Source of the DNA: Actinomadura citrea
GTDB lineage: Bacteria; Actinomycetota; Actinomycetes; Streptosporangiales; Streptosporangiaceae
DNA length: 64,000 bases
Reading direction: 5' to 3'
Assembly (NCBI RefSeq): GCF_013409045.1
Contig: NZ_JACCBT010000001.1
Location: 2,914,001 to 2,978,000 of the forward strand
In this document: positions 53,621-62,212 of the stretch, piece by piece
Layout: every line of letters begins with the position of its first letter
How positions within the stretch are numbered: position 1 is the stretch's first letter
Made by a program: the position numbers and the translations under genes
Notes under the pieces: model-generated
Told to the model about the DNA's origin: nothing
Seen by the model: the letters and a program-made list of their open reading frames with translations, nothing else
The model's database searches: none

Positions 53621-55045
53621 CTAGATGTCGTAGTAGAGCTCGAACTCGTGGGGGTGGGGGCGCAGGCGGATGGGGTCGATCTCGAACTCGTTCTTCATCG
53701 TGACGTAGGTCTCGATGAGGTCCGGAGTGAAGACGCCGCCTTCCAGCAGGTAGTCGTGGTCGGTCTCCAGGGCGGCGAGGACCTCGGGGAGGCTGCCGGG
53801 GACCTGCGGGATGGCGCGGGCCTCCTCGGGCGGCAGCTCGTAGAGGTCCTTGTCGACCGGCTCCGCGGGCTCGATCTTGTTCTTGATGCCGTCCAGGCCG
53901 GCCATCAGCATGGCGGAGAAGGCCAGGTAGGGGTTGCAGGCCGGGTCCGGTACGCGGAACTCGATGCGCTTGGCCTTCGGGTTCGAGCCGGTGATGGGGA
54001 CGCGGATGCAGGCCGAGCGGTTGCGCTGGGAGTAGACCAGGTTGACCGGGGCCTCGTAGCCGGGGACGAGGCGGTGGTAGCTGTTCACCGTGGGGTTGCT
54101 GAAGGCCAGCAGGGAGGCGGCGTGCTTGAGCAGGCCGCCGATGTAGTAGCGGGCGTTGTCGGACAGGCCCGCGTAGCCGACCTCGTCGTAGAAGAGGGGC
54201 GAGCCGTCCTTCCAGAGGGACTGGTGGCAGTGCATGCCCGACCCGTTGTCACCGAAGATGGGCTTCGGCATGAACGTGACGGTCTTGCCCGCGGCGCGCG
54301 CGACGTTCTTCACGATGTACTTGTAGAGCATCAGGTTGTCGGCCGTCTTCAGCAGCGTGTCGAAGCGGAAGTCGATCTCGGCCTGGCCGGCGGTGCCGAC
54401 CTCGTGGTGCTGCATCTCGACGTGGATGCCCGAATCGATGAGCTGGGCCACCATCTCCGAGCGCAGGTCGGTGTAGTGGTCCATCGGCGGGACGGGGAAG
54501 TAGCCGCCCTTGTAGGGGGGCTTGGCGCCGAGGTTGCCGCCGGGCTCCTCGCGGCCGGTGTTCCAGGCGCCCTCGACGGAGTCGAGGTAGTAGTAGCCGG
54601 CGTTCTGCTTGGTCTCGAAGCGGACGTCGTCGAAGATGTAGAACTCGGCTTCGGGGCCGAAGTAGCAGGTGTCGGCGATGCCGGTGCCGCGCAGGTACTC
54701 CTGGGCCTTGCGCGCGATGTTGCGCGGGTCGCGGCTGTAGGGCTCGCCCGTCAGCGGGTCGTGCACGAAGAAGTTCAGGATCAGCGTCTTGTGCTGCCGG
54801 AACGGGTCCACGACGGCGGTACTCGGGTCCGGCAGCAGGAGCATGTCGGACTCGTGGATCTCCTGGAAACCGCGGACCGACGACCCGTCGAACATCAGCC
54901 CGTCGGTGAAGACGCTCTCGCCGAAGCTCTCGACGGGGAACGTGAAGTGCTGCATCTTGCCAGGCAGGTCCACGAACCGGCAGTCGACGAATCTCACACC
55001 TTCGTTCCTGATGTAGCTCAGGACCTCTTCGGCGCTGCTGAACAT
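53621..55045 (-). CDS. glnA1: Glutamine synthetase type I (adenylylatable)
   Basis: The 474-aa enzyme makes glutamine from glutamate, ammonia and ATP. It has [58 protein letters not shown] and NRSACIRVP, and the adenylylation site [11 protein letters not shown] with Tyr402, which GlnE would modify. ATG 55045 follows a GGAGG box. A complete double GlnR a-b operator lies upstream. This is the main nitrogen-assimilating synthetase, orthologous by position and sequence to M. tuberculosis Rv2220. Confidence 0.98.
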   Translation of the reverse strand: MFSSAEEVLSYIRNEGVRFVDCRFVDLPGKMQHFTFPVESFGESVFTDGLMFDGSSVRGFQEIHESDMLLLPDPSTAVVDPFRQHKTLILNFFVHDPLTGEPYSRDPRNIARKAQEYLRGTGIADTCYFGPEAEFYIFDDVRFETKQNAGYYYLDSVEGAWNTGREEPGGNLGAKPPYKGGYFPVPPMDHYTDLRSEMVAQLIDSGIHVEMQHHEVGTAGQAEIDFRFDTLLKTADNLMLYKYIVKNVARAAGKTVTFMPKPIFGDNGSGMHCHQSLWKDGSPLFYDEVGYAGLSDNARYYIGGLLKHAASLLAFSNPTVNSYHRLVPGYEAPVNLVYSQRNRSACIRVPITGSNPKAKRIEFRVPDPACNPYLAFSAMLMAGLDGIKNKIEPAEPVDKDLYELPPEEARAIPQVPGSLPEVLAALETDHDYLLEGGVFTPDLIETYVTMKNEFEIDPIRLRPHPHEFELYYDI

Positions 55046-55078
55046 CCAGCCTCCTCAGGGCGGTTCTCGGCTTCCACG

Positions 55079-55084
55079 ACGTTA
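55079..55084 (-). promoter_or_regulatory. Candidate -10 of glnA1
   Basis: TAACGT on the minus strand (55084-55079) fits TANNNT and lies 11 bp downstream of the GlnR array, placing transcription start about 25 nt upstream of the ATG. The -35 region falls inside the GlnR sites, so activation or repression through them would be direct. Confidence 0.45.
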
Positions 55085-55094
55085 TGTCCGCGCC

Positions 55095-55132
55095 GTTTCC
55101 CGACCATGTCTCGTGTGTTTCCGCTGTGTTAC
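55095..55132 (-). promoter_or_regulatory. GlnR double a-b operator upstream of glnA1
   Basis: On the minus strand four half-sites are spaced exactly 11 bp start to start: GTAAC (55132-55128), GAAAC (55121-55117), GACAT (55110-55106) and GAAAC (55099-55095). This is the actinomycete GlnR consensus gTnAC-N6-GaAAC repeated twice, with only the third half-site imperfect. GlnR controls nitrogen assimilation genes including glnA in Streptomyces. Confidence 0.88.
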
Positions 55133-55187
55133 GGGTCACATCGGGCCTCCCCTCCGGAGCCGCGTCCGAACCTCCGGAAGGACGGGA

Positions 55188-55202
55188 TAGCGTAGGGACA
55201 TG
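55188..55202 (+). promoter_or_regulatory. Candidate leaderless -10 of the RDD gene
   Basis: TAGCGT (55188-55193) precedes the ATG at 55200 by 6 nt, the TANNNT-N6-ATG arrangement of leaderless genes; a clear Shine-Dalgarno sequence is absent apart from GGGA within the gap. Confidence 0.4.
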
Positions 55203-55676
55203 AGCGGTGGTAAGGCGGCCGGGCCGCGGTGGACGCAGACGTGGCTCGGCGGGGCGCGCTCGGCCGGGGCGGACCTCGGCGAGCCCGGGAAGCGGATCGG
55301 CCTGCCCGCGAGCGGCAGCGGCTCCGTCGCGCCCTACGGCCGCAGGCTCCTCGCCCTGTTCGTCGACTGGGGCCTGTCGATGCTGGTGGCGAGCCTGCTC
55401 GCACGCTCGTTCGGGTGGGAGCCCGCCGAACGCAGCACGTGGACGCTGCTCATCTTCGGCCTCCAGGCGTGGGTGCTCACCGCGTTCCTCGGCACGACGA
55501 TCGGCAAGCGGTTGTGCGGAATCCGGGTCGTCCGGCTGGACGGCCGGCCCGTCGGCCTCGGCTGGGGTCTCGCCAGGACGCTGCTTCTGCTCCTGGTCAT
55601 TCCCGCGCTGATCTGGGATCGCGACTACCGGGGCATGCACGACCGGGCCGGCAACACCGTCGTCGTCACCCAATAG
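55200..55676 (+). CDS. RDD-family membrane protein
   Basis: The 158-aa protein has the RDD pattern: YGRRLLALFVDWGLSMLVAS (Arg and Asp in helix 1), TIGKRLCGIRVVRLDGRPVG, and the final WDRDYRGMHDRAGNTVVV. It carries about three membrane helices. Function is unknown; in mycobacteria the same gene sits beside glnA1 (Rv2219A). It is divergent from glnA1. Confidence 0.92.
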   Translation: MSGGKAAGPRWTQTWLGGARSAGADLGEPGKRIGLPASGSGSVAPYGRRLLALFVDWGLSMLVASLLARSFGWEPAERSTWTLLIFGLQAWVLTAFLGTTIGKRLCGIRVVRLDGRPVGLGWGLARTLLLLLVIPALIWDRDYRGMHDRAGNTVVVTQ

Positions 55677-55705
55677 CCGGAGCGGAAAGCCGGCCGAAAA
55701 ACGAG

Positions 55706-55730
55706 AAAGCGCCCCCGAGGGGGCGCTTTT
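55706..55730. terminator. Bidirectional terminator between RDD and DUF4191 genes
   Basis: AAAGCGCCCCC (55706-55716) pairs with GGGGGCGCTTT (55719-55729) around a GA loop. T residues follow on the plus strand and A residues precede, so it can end both convergent transcripts. Confidence 0.88.
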
Positions 55731-55740
55731 CCATAGGACG

Positions 55741-56436
55741 TCAGCGCAGTTTGGGCTTCGGGCCCTTCGGCATCTTGGCGCCTCTGGGCATCGGGCCCTT
55801 CGGCATCTGCATCGACCGGGGGAGCGCCTGGAGCCGGTCGTTCAGCTCGGCGACCTGCCCCTTGGTGAGGTTGCGGGGGAGCTTCATCAGGTGGCGCTGA
55901 AGCTTGTCGACCGGGACCTGGCCCTCGTCGTCGCCGACCTGCACGTCATAGATCGGCACCTGCTGGGCGGCGCGGGAGATGCGCTTCTTCTCCGCACCGA
56001 GCAGCGGGCCGACGCGGCTGCGCGGGCCCTCCGAGACGAGCACCACGCCGGGGCGCCCCACCGCGCGGTGCACCATGTCGAGGTTGCGGTTGCCGCTGAC
56101 CGCCTCGGTCACCGACCAGTTGCCCCGCATGTTCTTCAGGATCGCGGCGGCGGCGCCGGGCTGCCCGGCGATCACCTTGTACTGCGCGCGCTGCGCCAGC
56201 TGCCCGAAGACGATCATGCCGACGGCGAACGCGGCGAGGATGCCCAGCGGGATGAAGAACCACAGCTGGCCGATGAGCAGCCCGATGAGGATGACGACGA
56301 CCAGCGCCCCGATCGCGGAGGCGAACACGATCGGCAGGGCCTTCGGGTCGGCCTGGCGGAGCACCTGGGCGACCATGCGGATCTGCTTGAGGCGCCCTGG
56401 ACTCTCCTGGGCCCCGTCCGTGGGCTTTTTCGACAT
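55741..56436 (-). CDS. DUF4191 family membrane protein
   Basis: The 231-aa protein has two adjacent membrane helices (about residues 33-85), the conserved AILKNMRGNWSVTEAVSGNRNLDMVHRAVGRPGVVLVSEGP segment and a basic C-terminus with repeated MPKGP units. It corresponds to mycobacterial Rv2219, whose role is unknown. It follows lipA by 46 bp in the same direction. Confidence 0.9.
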   Translation of the reverse strand: MSKKPTDGAQESPGRLKQIRMVAQVLRQADPKALPIVFASAIGALVVVILIGLLIGQLWFFIPLGILAAFAVGMIVFGQLAQRAQYKVIAGQPGAAAAILKNMRGNWSVTEAVSGNRNLDMVHRAVGRPGVVLVSEGPRSRVGPLLGAEKKRISRAAQQVPIYDVQVGDDEGQVPVDKLQRHLMKLPRNLTKGQVAELNDRLQALPRSMQMPKGPMPRGAKMPKGPKPKLR

Positions 56437-56482
56437 GGGTCCAAGGATAGTCCGGTCGGGCCGCCGTCCCGACAGCCGGTCG

Positions 56483-57409
56483 TCAGCCGCGCGCGGAGAC
56501 GGCCTGCTTGTAGAGGCGGCCGGCGCGGTAGCTGGAGCGCACCAGCGGCCCGGACATCACGCCCGCGAAGCCGATCTCCTCGGCCTCGGCCGACAGCTCC
56601 ACGAACTCCTCGGGCCTGACCCACCGCTCCACCGGGTGGTGGCGGGGGCTCGGCCGCAGGTACTGGGTGATCGTGATGAGCTCGCAGCCCGCCTCGTGCA
56701 GGTCGCGCAGCGCCTGCGAGACCTCCTCGCGGGTCTCGCCCATGCCGAGGATCAGGTTCGACTTGGTGACCAGGCCGTCCTCGCGCGCCCGGGTGATGAC
56801 CTCCAGGGAGCGCTCGTAGCGGAACCCGGGCCGGATCCGCTTGAAGATCCGCGGCACGGTCTCCACGTTGTGCGCGAGCACCTCCGGCCGGGACGAGAAC
56901 ACCTCGGCGAGCTGCTCCGGGACGGCGTTGAAGTCGGGGATCAGCAGTTCGACGCCGCAGCCGGGGACCGCCGCGTGGATCTGCCGGACGGTCTCGGCGT
57001 ACAGCCAGGCGCCGCCGTCCTCCAGGTCGTCGCGGGCGACGCCGGTGATGGTCGCGTACTTCAGCCCCATCGTGGCGACGGACTCGGCGACGCGGCGCGG
57101 CTCGTCCCGGTCAAGCGCGGCGGGCCTGCCGGTGTCGATCTGGCAGAAGTCGCAACGCCGGGTGCACTGGTCGCCGCCGATGAGGAACGTGGCCTCGCGG
57201 TCCTCCCAGCATTCGAAGATGTTGGGACAGCCGGCCTCCTGGCACACCGTGTGCAGGCCCTCGGACTTCACCAGGCCGGTGAGCTCGCGGTACTGCGGGC
57301 CCATCCGCATCCGGGTCTTGATCCACTCGGGCTTGCGCTCGATCGGGGTCTGGCTGTTGCGCGCCTCGACGCGCAGGAGCTTGCGTCCCTCAGGTGTCAC
57401 CGTCGTCAC
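56483..57409 (-). CDS. lipA: Lipoyl synthase
   Basis: The 308-aa radical-SAM enzyme inserts two sulfurs into octanoyl groups on lipoyl domains. Auxiliary-cluster cysteines are Cys56, Cys61 and Cys67 ([15 protein letters not shown]); the SAM-cluster motif CTRRCDFC has Cys82, Cys86 and Cys89. The C-terminal SSYRAGRLY contains the auxiliary-cluster serine. It works after LipB. The DUF1877 gene separates it from lipB here, an insertion in the usual lipB-lipA arrangement. Confidence 0.97.
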   Translation of the reverse strand: MTTVTPEGRKLLRVEARNSQTPIERKPEWIKTRMRMGPQYRELTGLVKSEGLHTVCQEAGCPNIFECWEDREATFLIGGDQCTRRCDFCQIDTGRPAALDRDEPRRVAESVATMGLKYATITGVARDDLEDGGAWLYAETVRQIHAAVPGCGVELLIPDFNAVPEQLAEVFSSRPEVLAHNVETVPRIFKRIRPGFRYERSLEVITRAREDGLVTKSNLILGMGETREEVSQALRDLHEAGCELITITQYLRPSPRHHPVERWVRPEEFVELSAEAEEIGFAGVMSGPLVRSSYRAGRLYKQAVSARG

Positions 57410-57614
57410 GCGTCCCAGCGTACGTCCCGATCAGCGGTACCGGCACACCGGCGGCCCGCCGGCGGGAGCAGCATCGAAGCCGTATCGGACCGATCTCGAA
57501 CGTATGACGGTACTCCGCCGGTGCAGCCGATTCGCGTGTTTCGGCCATCTTCATCAAGGGATCTCTCTAGGGTGACTCCCTGTCGTCACGCAACAGCTCA
57601 GCAGGAGGACCACC

Positions 57615-58115
57615 GTGGGTCTGGCAATGTCGTACCTCAGGGTGCCGCCCGTGCTGGAGGGAGAGCCCGACCCCGGCCGGATCGCGCGCCACGTCTTCGG
57701 CGACGCGAACTGGCGGCGGCGCGGCGCGGCCGCGCTGTTCGAGCTCGGTTGGGCGTGGCAGGCGATGCACTACCTCGTCACCGGCGACCCGTGGGAGGGC
57801 CGCCAGCCCGAGGCCGACGTCGTGTGCGGCGGCAGGCTGCTCACCGAGGACGGCGCCGACGAGCTCGGCATGGACGTCATCTACCTCGCCCCCGAGCGGG
57901 TCAAGCCCGCCGCCGACCACCTGGCCGCGACGCCGTTCGCCGGGATCGCGGGGCGCTACGACCCGGCCGCGATGGTGCGGGCCGGCGTCCAGGACGCCGG
58001 GCGGCTGGACGACGCCGCGCGCGAGCGGGTCTTCCAGCCCGCCTACGCCGGACTGGCCGAGTTCTTCCGGCTCGCCGCCACCGACGGCCAGGCCGTCTAC
58101 AAGGTGATGGCCTGA
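57615..58115 (+). CDS. DUF1877 (YfbM-like) protein inserted between lipA and lipB
   Basis: The 166-aa protein matches DUF1877/Yfb[30 protein letters not shown], and a [11 protein letters not shown] segment with a long helical C-terminus. GTG 57615 follows AGGAGG; a TAGGGT -10 (57567-57572) lies upstream. The gene is opposite in strand to lipA and lipB, whose spacing it breaks. Function unknown. Its end overlaps lipB by 19 bp. Confidence 0.85.
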   Translation: MGLAMSYLRVPPVLEGEPDPGRIARHVFGDANWRRRGAAALFELGWAWQAMHYLVTGDPWEGRQPEADVVCGGRLLTEDGADELGMDVIYLAPERVKPAADHLAATPFAGIAGRYDPAAMVRAGVQDAGRLDDAARERVFQPAYAGLAEFFRLAATDGQAVYKVMA

Positions 58116-58810
58116 CCGACGATCCCGAGCTGCGCCGTGGTGCGGTGGAACGTCTCCGCCGCGCCCAGCGCCGCCGCAAGACGCCGTTCGACCAGCGGGA
58201 CGATCTCGGCGACCGTCACCTCCCGGCCCAGCTCGCGGCTCAGGTTGGTCGACCCGACGTCGCGGATCCCGCAGGCGACGATCTTGTCGAACCAGCCCAT
58301 GTCGTTGTCGCAGTTGAGCATGAAGCCGTGCATCGCGACGCCGCGCGCCACCCGGATCCCGATCGAGCCGATCTTGCGGTCCGGGGTCCCGCGGACCCAC
58401 AGCCCGCTGCGGCCCTCCACGGTCGCCGTCTCCAGCCCGAGCTCGGCGCAGACGTCCATCATCATCCGCTCCAGCAGCCGGACGTAGCCGACGACGTCCG
58501 GCGGGTCGGGCAGCCGGACGATCGGGTAACCGGTGAGCTGCCCGGGGCCGTGCCAGGTGATCTTCCCGCCGCGGTCGACGTCCACGACCGGGGCGCCGGG
58601 GTCGCCGAACGGGCGGTCGAGCGCCTCCGTCCGCTTGCCCGCCGTGTAGACGGGCCGGTGCTCCAGCAGGAGGACGGTGTCGGGGATCGCGTCGTCCGCC
58701 CGCAGCGCGTGGGTGCGCTTCTGCAGCTCCCACCCGTCCTCGTAGGGGACGGCCGCCTCGCCGAACCCCGCGTGCACCACCACCAGCTCGCGTACGTCCA
58801 CATCGCTCAC
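58097..58810 (-). CDS. lipB: Lipoyl(octanoyl) transferase
   Basis: The 237-aa enzyme moves octanoyl groups from acyl carrier protein to lipoyl domains. Its catalytic Lys146 is in [12 protein letters not shown] and Cys180 in [16 protein letters not shown]; the [17 protein letters not shown] motif and [12 protein letters not shown] fit the family. It supplies the substrate of LipA and ultimately lipoylates SucB encoded in this cluster. Confidence 0.97.
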   Translation of the reverse strand: MSDVDVRELVVVHAGFGEAAVPYEDGWELQKRTHALRADDAIPDTVLLLEHRPVYTAGKRTEALDRPFGDPGAPVVDVDRGGKITWHGPGQLTGYPIVRLPDPPDVVGYVRLLERMMMDVCAELGLETATVEGRSGLWVRGTPDRKIGSIGIRVARGVAMHGFMLNCDNDMGWFDKIVACGIRDVGSTNLSRELGREVTVAEIVPLVERRLAAALGAAETFHRTTAQLGIVGQAITL

Positions 58811-58847
58811 ACGGGCCAGCTTATGTCGTGATCGCCCAGACCGCTCC

Positions 58848-59585
58848 TCAGAAGGCGGCGAGCAGCCGGGGCTCCAGCCGGTACTCCTTGGCCGTCCCCG
58901 GCCCGTCCGGCTCGATCCTGTAGGCGCCGGCGTCCCGCCGGTAGGAGACGGCCTGCACGAACTCGGTGCCGACGTAGTGCAGGCCCACCGCCTCGTCGGC
59001 CGCGTACCCGCCCGGCAGGGTCCCCTCGCCGACGAGCTGCTGGAGCAGCGGGCGCCGCTGCGGGTCGCTGTCGTAGTGGACGCCGCACGAGTACGGCAGG
59101 AAGCCGAGGCCGTCGGTCAGCGGCCGCAGCTGCGGCCCGAACGAGTCGGTGTTGCCGCCGGAGTGCCAGCACAGCGCGCCCGCGCTCTGCCCGGACAGCA
59201 CGACGCCCTCCTGCCACGCCTCACGCATGATCTCGTCGAGGCCGTGCAGCCGCCACAGCGCCAGCAGGTTCGCGACGCTGCCACCAGACACGTACAGCAG
59301 GTCCTGGCCGAGCAGGTGCGCCCGGACGTCCGCGACGTTCGGCATCGGGAACAGCGCGAGATGGCTGACCTCGGCGTCCATCGAGGAGAACGCCGCGTAG
59401 GAGCGCGCGATGTAGTCGGCGCCGTCGCCGACGGCGGTCGTCAGGAAGCACACCCGGGGGCGGTCCTGGCCGGTCAGGTCGAACGCGTAGCGCAGCAGCG
59501 GGCTCGCGGCGAGCCCCTCCCGGCCGTCCGGTACGAACGTGCCCCCGCCGATCGCGAGGATGTGCGGCTGTCCGTCGGTGCTCAT
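58848..59585 (-). CDS. pepE: Peptidase E (peptidase family S51, DJ-1/PfpI-like fold)
   Basis: The 245-aa protein has [11 protein letters not shown], the nucleophile elbow [11 protein letters not shown] with Ser134, [22 protein letters not shown] and [14 protein letters not shown] with a likely catalytic His. Such enzymes cleave Asp-Xaa dipeptides. ATG 59585 has GAGGGGG upstream. It lies between lipB and TIGR01777, where other actinobacteria have no peptidase gene that I recall. Confidence 0.87.
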   Translation of the reverse strand: MSTDGQPHILAIGGGTFVPDGREGLAASPLLRYAFDLTGQDRPRVCFLTTAVGDGADYIARSYAAFSSMDAEVSHLALFPMPNVADVRAHLLGQDLLYVSGGSVANLLALWRLHGLDEIMREAWQEGVVLSGQSAGALCWHSGGNTDSFGPQLRPLTDGLGFLPYSCGVHYDSDPQRRPLLQQLVGEGTLPGGYAADEAVGLHYVGTEFVQAVSYRRDAGAYRIEPDGPGTAKEYRLEPRLLAAF

Positions 59586-59670
59586 GCATCCCCCTCGTAG
59601 GCCGTCCCGTCTGAATGTCACCGTATGACTACCGAAGGGGATCGGCCGGGACTTTGACGATTCTTGGGGC

Positions 59671-60558
59671 TCAGAGGACGGCGGCGACCGCCGACCCGAC
59701 GTCCTCGTGCGCGAACCGGAACCCGGCGTCCAGCAGCCGGCGCGGCAGGACCCGCTGGCTGACCAGCGGCCCCTCGTCGGCGAAGCCGCCGAGCGCGGCG
59801 CGCAGCGCGAACTTCGGGACCGACAGCCGCGCCGGACGGTGCAGGGCGCGGCCGACCGCCTTGGTGTAGGCGTCGTTGGTCACCGGGTTCGGGGCGGTCA
59901 GGTTGACCGGTCCGGCGATCTCGGTGTCGATGAGGAACCGCAGGGCCGCGACCTCGTCGGGGAGGGAGATCCAGCTCGTCCACTGCCGGCCGTCGCCGAG
60001 GTCGCCGCCGACGCCGAACCTGAACAGCGGGAGGGTGCGCCCGAGGACGCCCCCCTCGCGGGCCAGCACGACGCCCGTCCGCGGGTGCACGACGCGGACC
60101 CCGGCCTCGCGCGCGGGGGCGGCCGCGGCCTCCCAGTCGCGGACGAGGCCGGCGAGGAAGCCCTCACCGGCGGGAGAGTCCTCGTCGACCTCCCGGTCGC
60201 CGGTGTCGCCGTAGTAGCCGATCGCCGACCCGCAGACCAGCACGCGGGGCCGGGGCGAGGCCGCCGCGATCGCCTCGGCGAGCGTGCGGGTGCCGACCAG
60301 GCGGCTGTCGCGGATCTTCTGCTTGTACGCCTTCGTCCACGGCCGGTCGCCGACCCCGGCGCCCGCCAGGTGCACGACGGCGTCGGCGCGCTCCAGCGAC
60401 TCCTTGTCGACGCAGCCGTCGGCGGGCGACCAGCGCGCCTCGTCGGGGCGGGACGGCTCCCTGCGCACCAGCCGGACGACGTCGTGGCCGTCCCCCCGAA
60501 GCGACTGCACCAGCGCCGAGCCGATGAGGCCCGACGAGCCCGTGACGGTGACCCTCAT
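59671..60558 (-). CDS. TIGR01777 family SDR-type epimerase (YfcH-like)
   Basis: The 295-aa protein is an NAD(P)-binding SDR member with VTGSSGLIGSALVQSL, VHLAGAGVGDRPWTKAYKQKI, SAIGYYGDTGDREVDEDSPAG and, at the C-terminus, the DUF1731 part (ALRAALGGFADEGPLVSQRVLPRRL). Substrate unknown. In mycobacteria the same family gene (Rv2216) sits between sucB and lipB. Confidence 0.92.
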   Translation of the reverse strand: MRVTVTGSSGLIGSALVQSLRGDGHDVVRLVRREPSRPDEARWSPADGCVDKESLERADAVVHLAGAGVGDRPWTKAYKQKIRDSRLVGTRTLAEAIAAASPRPRVLVCGSAIGYYGDTGDREVDEDSPAGEGFLAGLVRDWEAAAAPAREAGVRVVHPRTGVVLAREGGVLGRTLPLFRFGVGGDLGDGRQWTSWISLPDEVAALRFLIDTEIAGPVNLTAPNPVTNDAYTKAVGRALHRPARLSVPKFALRAALGGFADEGPLVSQRVLPRRLLDAGFRFAHEDVGSAVAAVL

Positions 60559-60600
60559 ACCCCCAGCGTAGAGGGACGGCGCCGCCGGACACCGGACTCT

Positions 60601-60665
60601 CCGGCGGGTCCCGCGTTTCCCCGGACGCGCGGGACCCCGCCGGCCCTTGCGGGCGCGGCGGGGTC
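60601..60665. terminator. Compound GC hairpins downstream of sucB
   Basis: CCGGCGGGTCCCGCG (60601-60615) can pair with CGCGGGACCCCGCCGG (60628-60643, one bulge). The middle arm GACCCCGCC (60633-60641) can instead pair with GGCGGGGTC (60657-60665). The two structures exclude each other. The element lies 20 bp after the sucB stop and probably ends its transcript; no U-tract. Confidence 0.6.
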
Positions 60666-60685
60666 CGGCGGGCGTGCGGGAGGGG

Positions 60686-62176
60686 TCAGAGGCCGAGCTC
60701 GGCCTCGAAGTTGCCCTCCTCCAGGCGGTGCTTGACCGTGGCGAGGAAGCGGGCCGCGTCCGCGCCGTCGATCAGGCGGTGGTCGTAGGTCAGCGCGAGG
60801 TAGACCATCGACCGGACCGCGATGACCTCGCCCAGCTCCGGGTCGTCGATGACGGCCGGGCGCTTGACGACGGCGCCGGTGCCGAGCATGCCGACCTGCG
60901 GCTGGTTGAGGATCGGGGTGTCGAACAGGGCGCCGCGGCTGCCGGTGTTGGTCAGCGTGAACGTGCCGCCGGCCAGCTCGTCCGGGCTCACCTTGTTGGT
61001 GCGGGTGCGCTCGGCGATGTCGGCGATCCGCTGCGCGAGGCCGCCCAGGTTGAGCTGGCCCGCGTTGTGCACGACCGGGACCATCAGGCCGCGCTCGGGC
61101 ACGTCCACCGCGATGGAGAGGTTCTCCACCTCGTGGTAGGTGACCTCGTTGGTCTCGCCGTTGATGACCGCGTTCAGCTTCGGGTGCGCCTTGAGGGCCT
61201 CGACCGTCGCCAGCGCGAAGAACGGCATGAACGACAGCTTGACGCCCTCGCGGGCCTGGAAGTCGGCCTTGGCCTGCTCCCGCAGCCGCGCGATCTTGGT
61301 GATGTCCACCTCGACCACGGTGGTGAGCTGCGCGGACACCTGCAGCGACTCGACCATGCGGCGGGCGATCGTCTGCCGCATGCGCGACATCTTCTCGGTC
61401 CGGCCGCGCAGCGCCATCTGCTCGGCGGGGGCGCCGGCGGGCGCCGGGGCGGCGTGCCGTCCGGCGGGGGCCGGGGCCTGGGCCGGGGCAGGTGCGGGGG
61501 CGGGGGGCGCGGCCTGCTGCTGGGCGGCCTGCTGCTGGGCGGCGCGGGCCGCCTCCAGGACGTCCTGCTTGCGGATGCGGCCGCCGACGCCGGTGCCCTT
61601 GACCGTGCCGAGGTCCACGCCGTGCTCGGCCGCGAGCTTGCGCACCAGCGGCGTGACGTACGGGCCCTCGCCCGGCTCCGCCTTCTGCTGGGCGGGCTGC
61701 TGGGCGGCCGGGGCCGGCGCGGGCTGCTGCTGCTGGGCCTGCGGCTGCGGTGCCGGGGCGGGCGCCGGGGACGGCGGGGCCGCGGGCTGCTGCTGCGCCG
61801 GCGGCGGCCACGCGGCGGGCGGCGGGGCCTGCTGCGCCTGGGGCTGCTGCGGAGCCTCCTGCTGCTGCGGGGCCTCCTGCGGGGGCTCCGCCTCCTGCTC
61901 CTCGGCGGCCGGGGCGCCGCCGCCGGACGGCGCCTCGCCCTCATCGCCGATGACGGCCAGTTCGGCGCCGACCTCGACGGTCTCGTCCTCGGCGACGGTG
62001 ATGCTGGTGAGGATGCCCGAGGCGGGGGAGGGGATCTCGGTGTCGACCTTGTCGGTGGACACCTCCAGGAGCGGCTCGTCGGTCTCGACGCGCTCGCCCT
62101 CCTTCTTGAGCCAGCGGGTGACGGTGCCCTCGGTGACGCTCTCGCCGAGCTGGGGCATGGTGACGGAGACCGGCAT
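60686..62176 (-). CDS. sucB: 2-oxoglutarate dehydrogenase E2 (dihydrolipoamide succinyltransferase)
   Basis: The 496-aa protein has a single lipoyl domain (residues 1-77, lipoyl Lys43 in STDKVDTE), a ~95-residue Ala/Pro/Gln linker, an E1/E3-binding domain (173-209, [20 protein letters not shown]), a second Ala/Pro linker, and the trimer-forming catalytic domain (about 260-496) with His466 and Asp470 in [11 protein letters not shown]. It accepts acyl groups from E1. lpdA lies 36 bp upstream in the same direction. Mycobacterial homologues often carry more lipoyl domains. Confidence 0.96.
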   Translation of the reverse strand: MPVSVTMPQLGESVTEGTVTRWLKKEGERVETDEPLLEVSTDKVDTEIPSPASGILTSITVAEDETVEVGAELAVIGDEGEAPSGGGAPAAEEQEAEPPQEAPQQQEAPQQPQAQQAPPPAAWPPPAQQQPAAPPSPAPAPAPQPQAQQQQPAPAPAAQQPAQQKAEPGEGPYVTPLVRKLAAEHGVDLGTVKGTGVGGRIRKQDVLEAARAAQQQAAQQQAAPPAPAPAPAQAPAPAGRHAAPAPAGAPAEQMALRGRTEKMSRMRQTIARRMVESLQVSAQLTTVVEVDITKIARLREQAKADFQAREGVKLSFMPFFALATVEALKAHPKLNAVINGETNEVTYHEVENLSIAVDVPERGLMVPVVHNAGQLNLGGLAQRIADIAERTRTNKVSPDELAGGTFTLTNTGSRGALFDTPILNQPQVGMLGTGAVVKRPAVIDDPELGEVIAVRSMVYLALTYDHRLIDGADAARFLATVKHRLEEGNFEAELGL

Positions 62177-62212
62177 GTCTCAGCGACTCCTTCGGAATAC
62201 TTGTGCGGCTTC

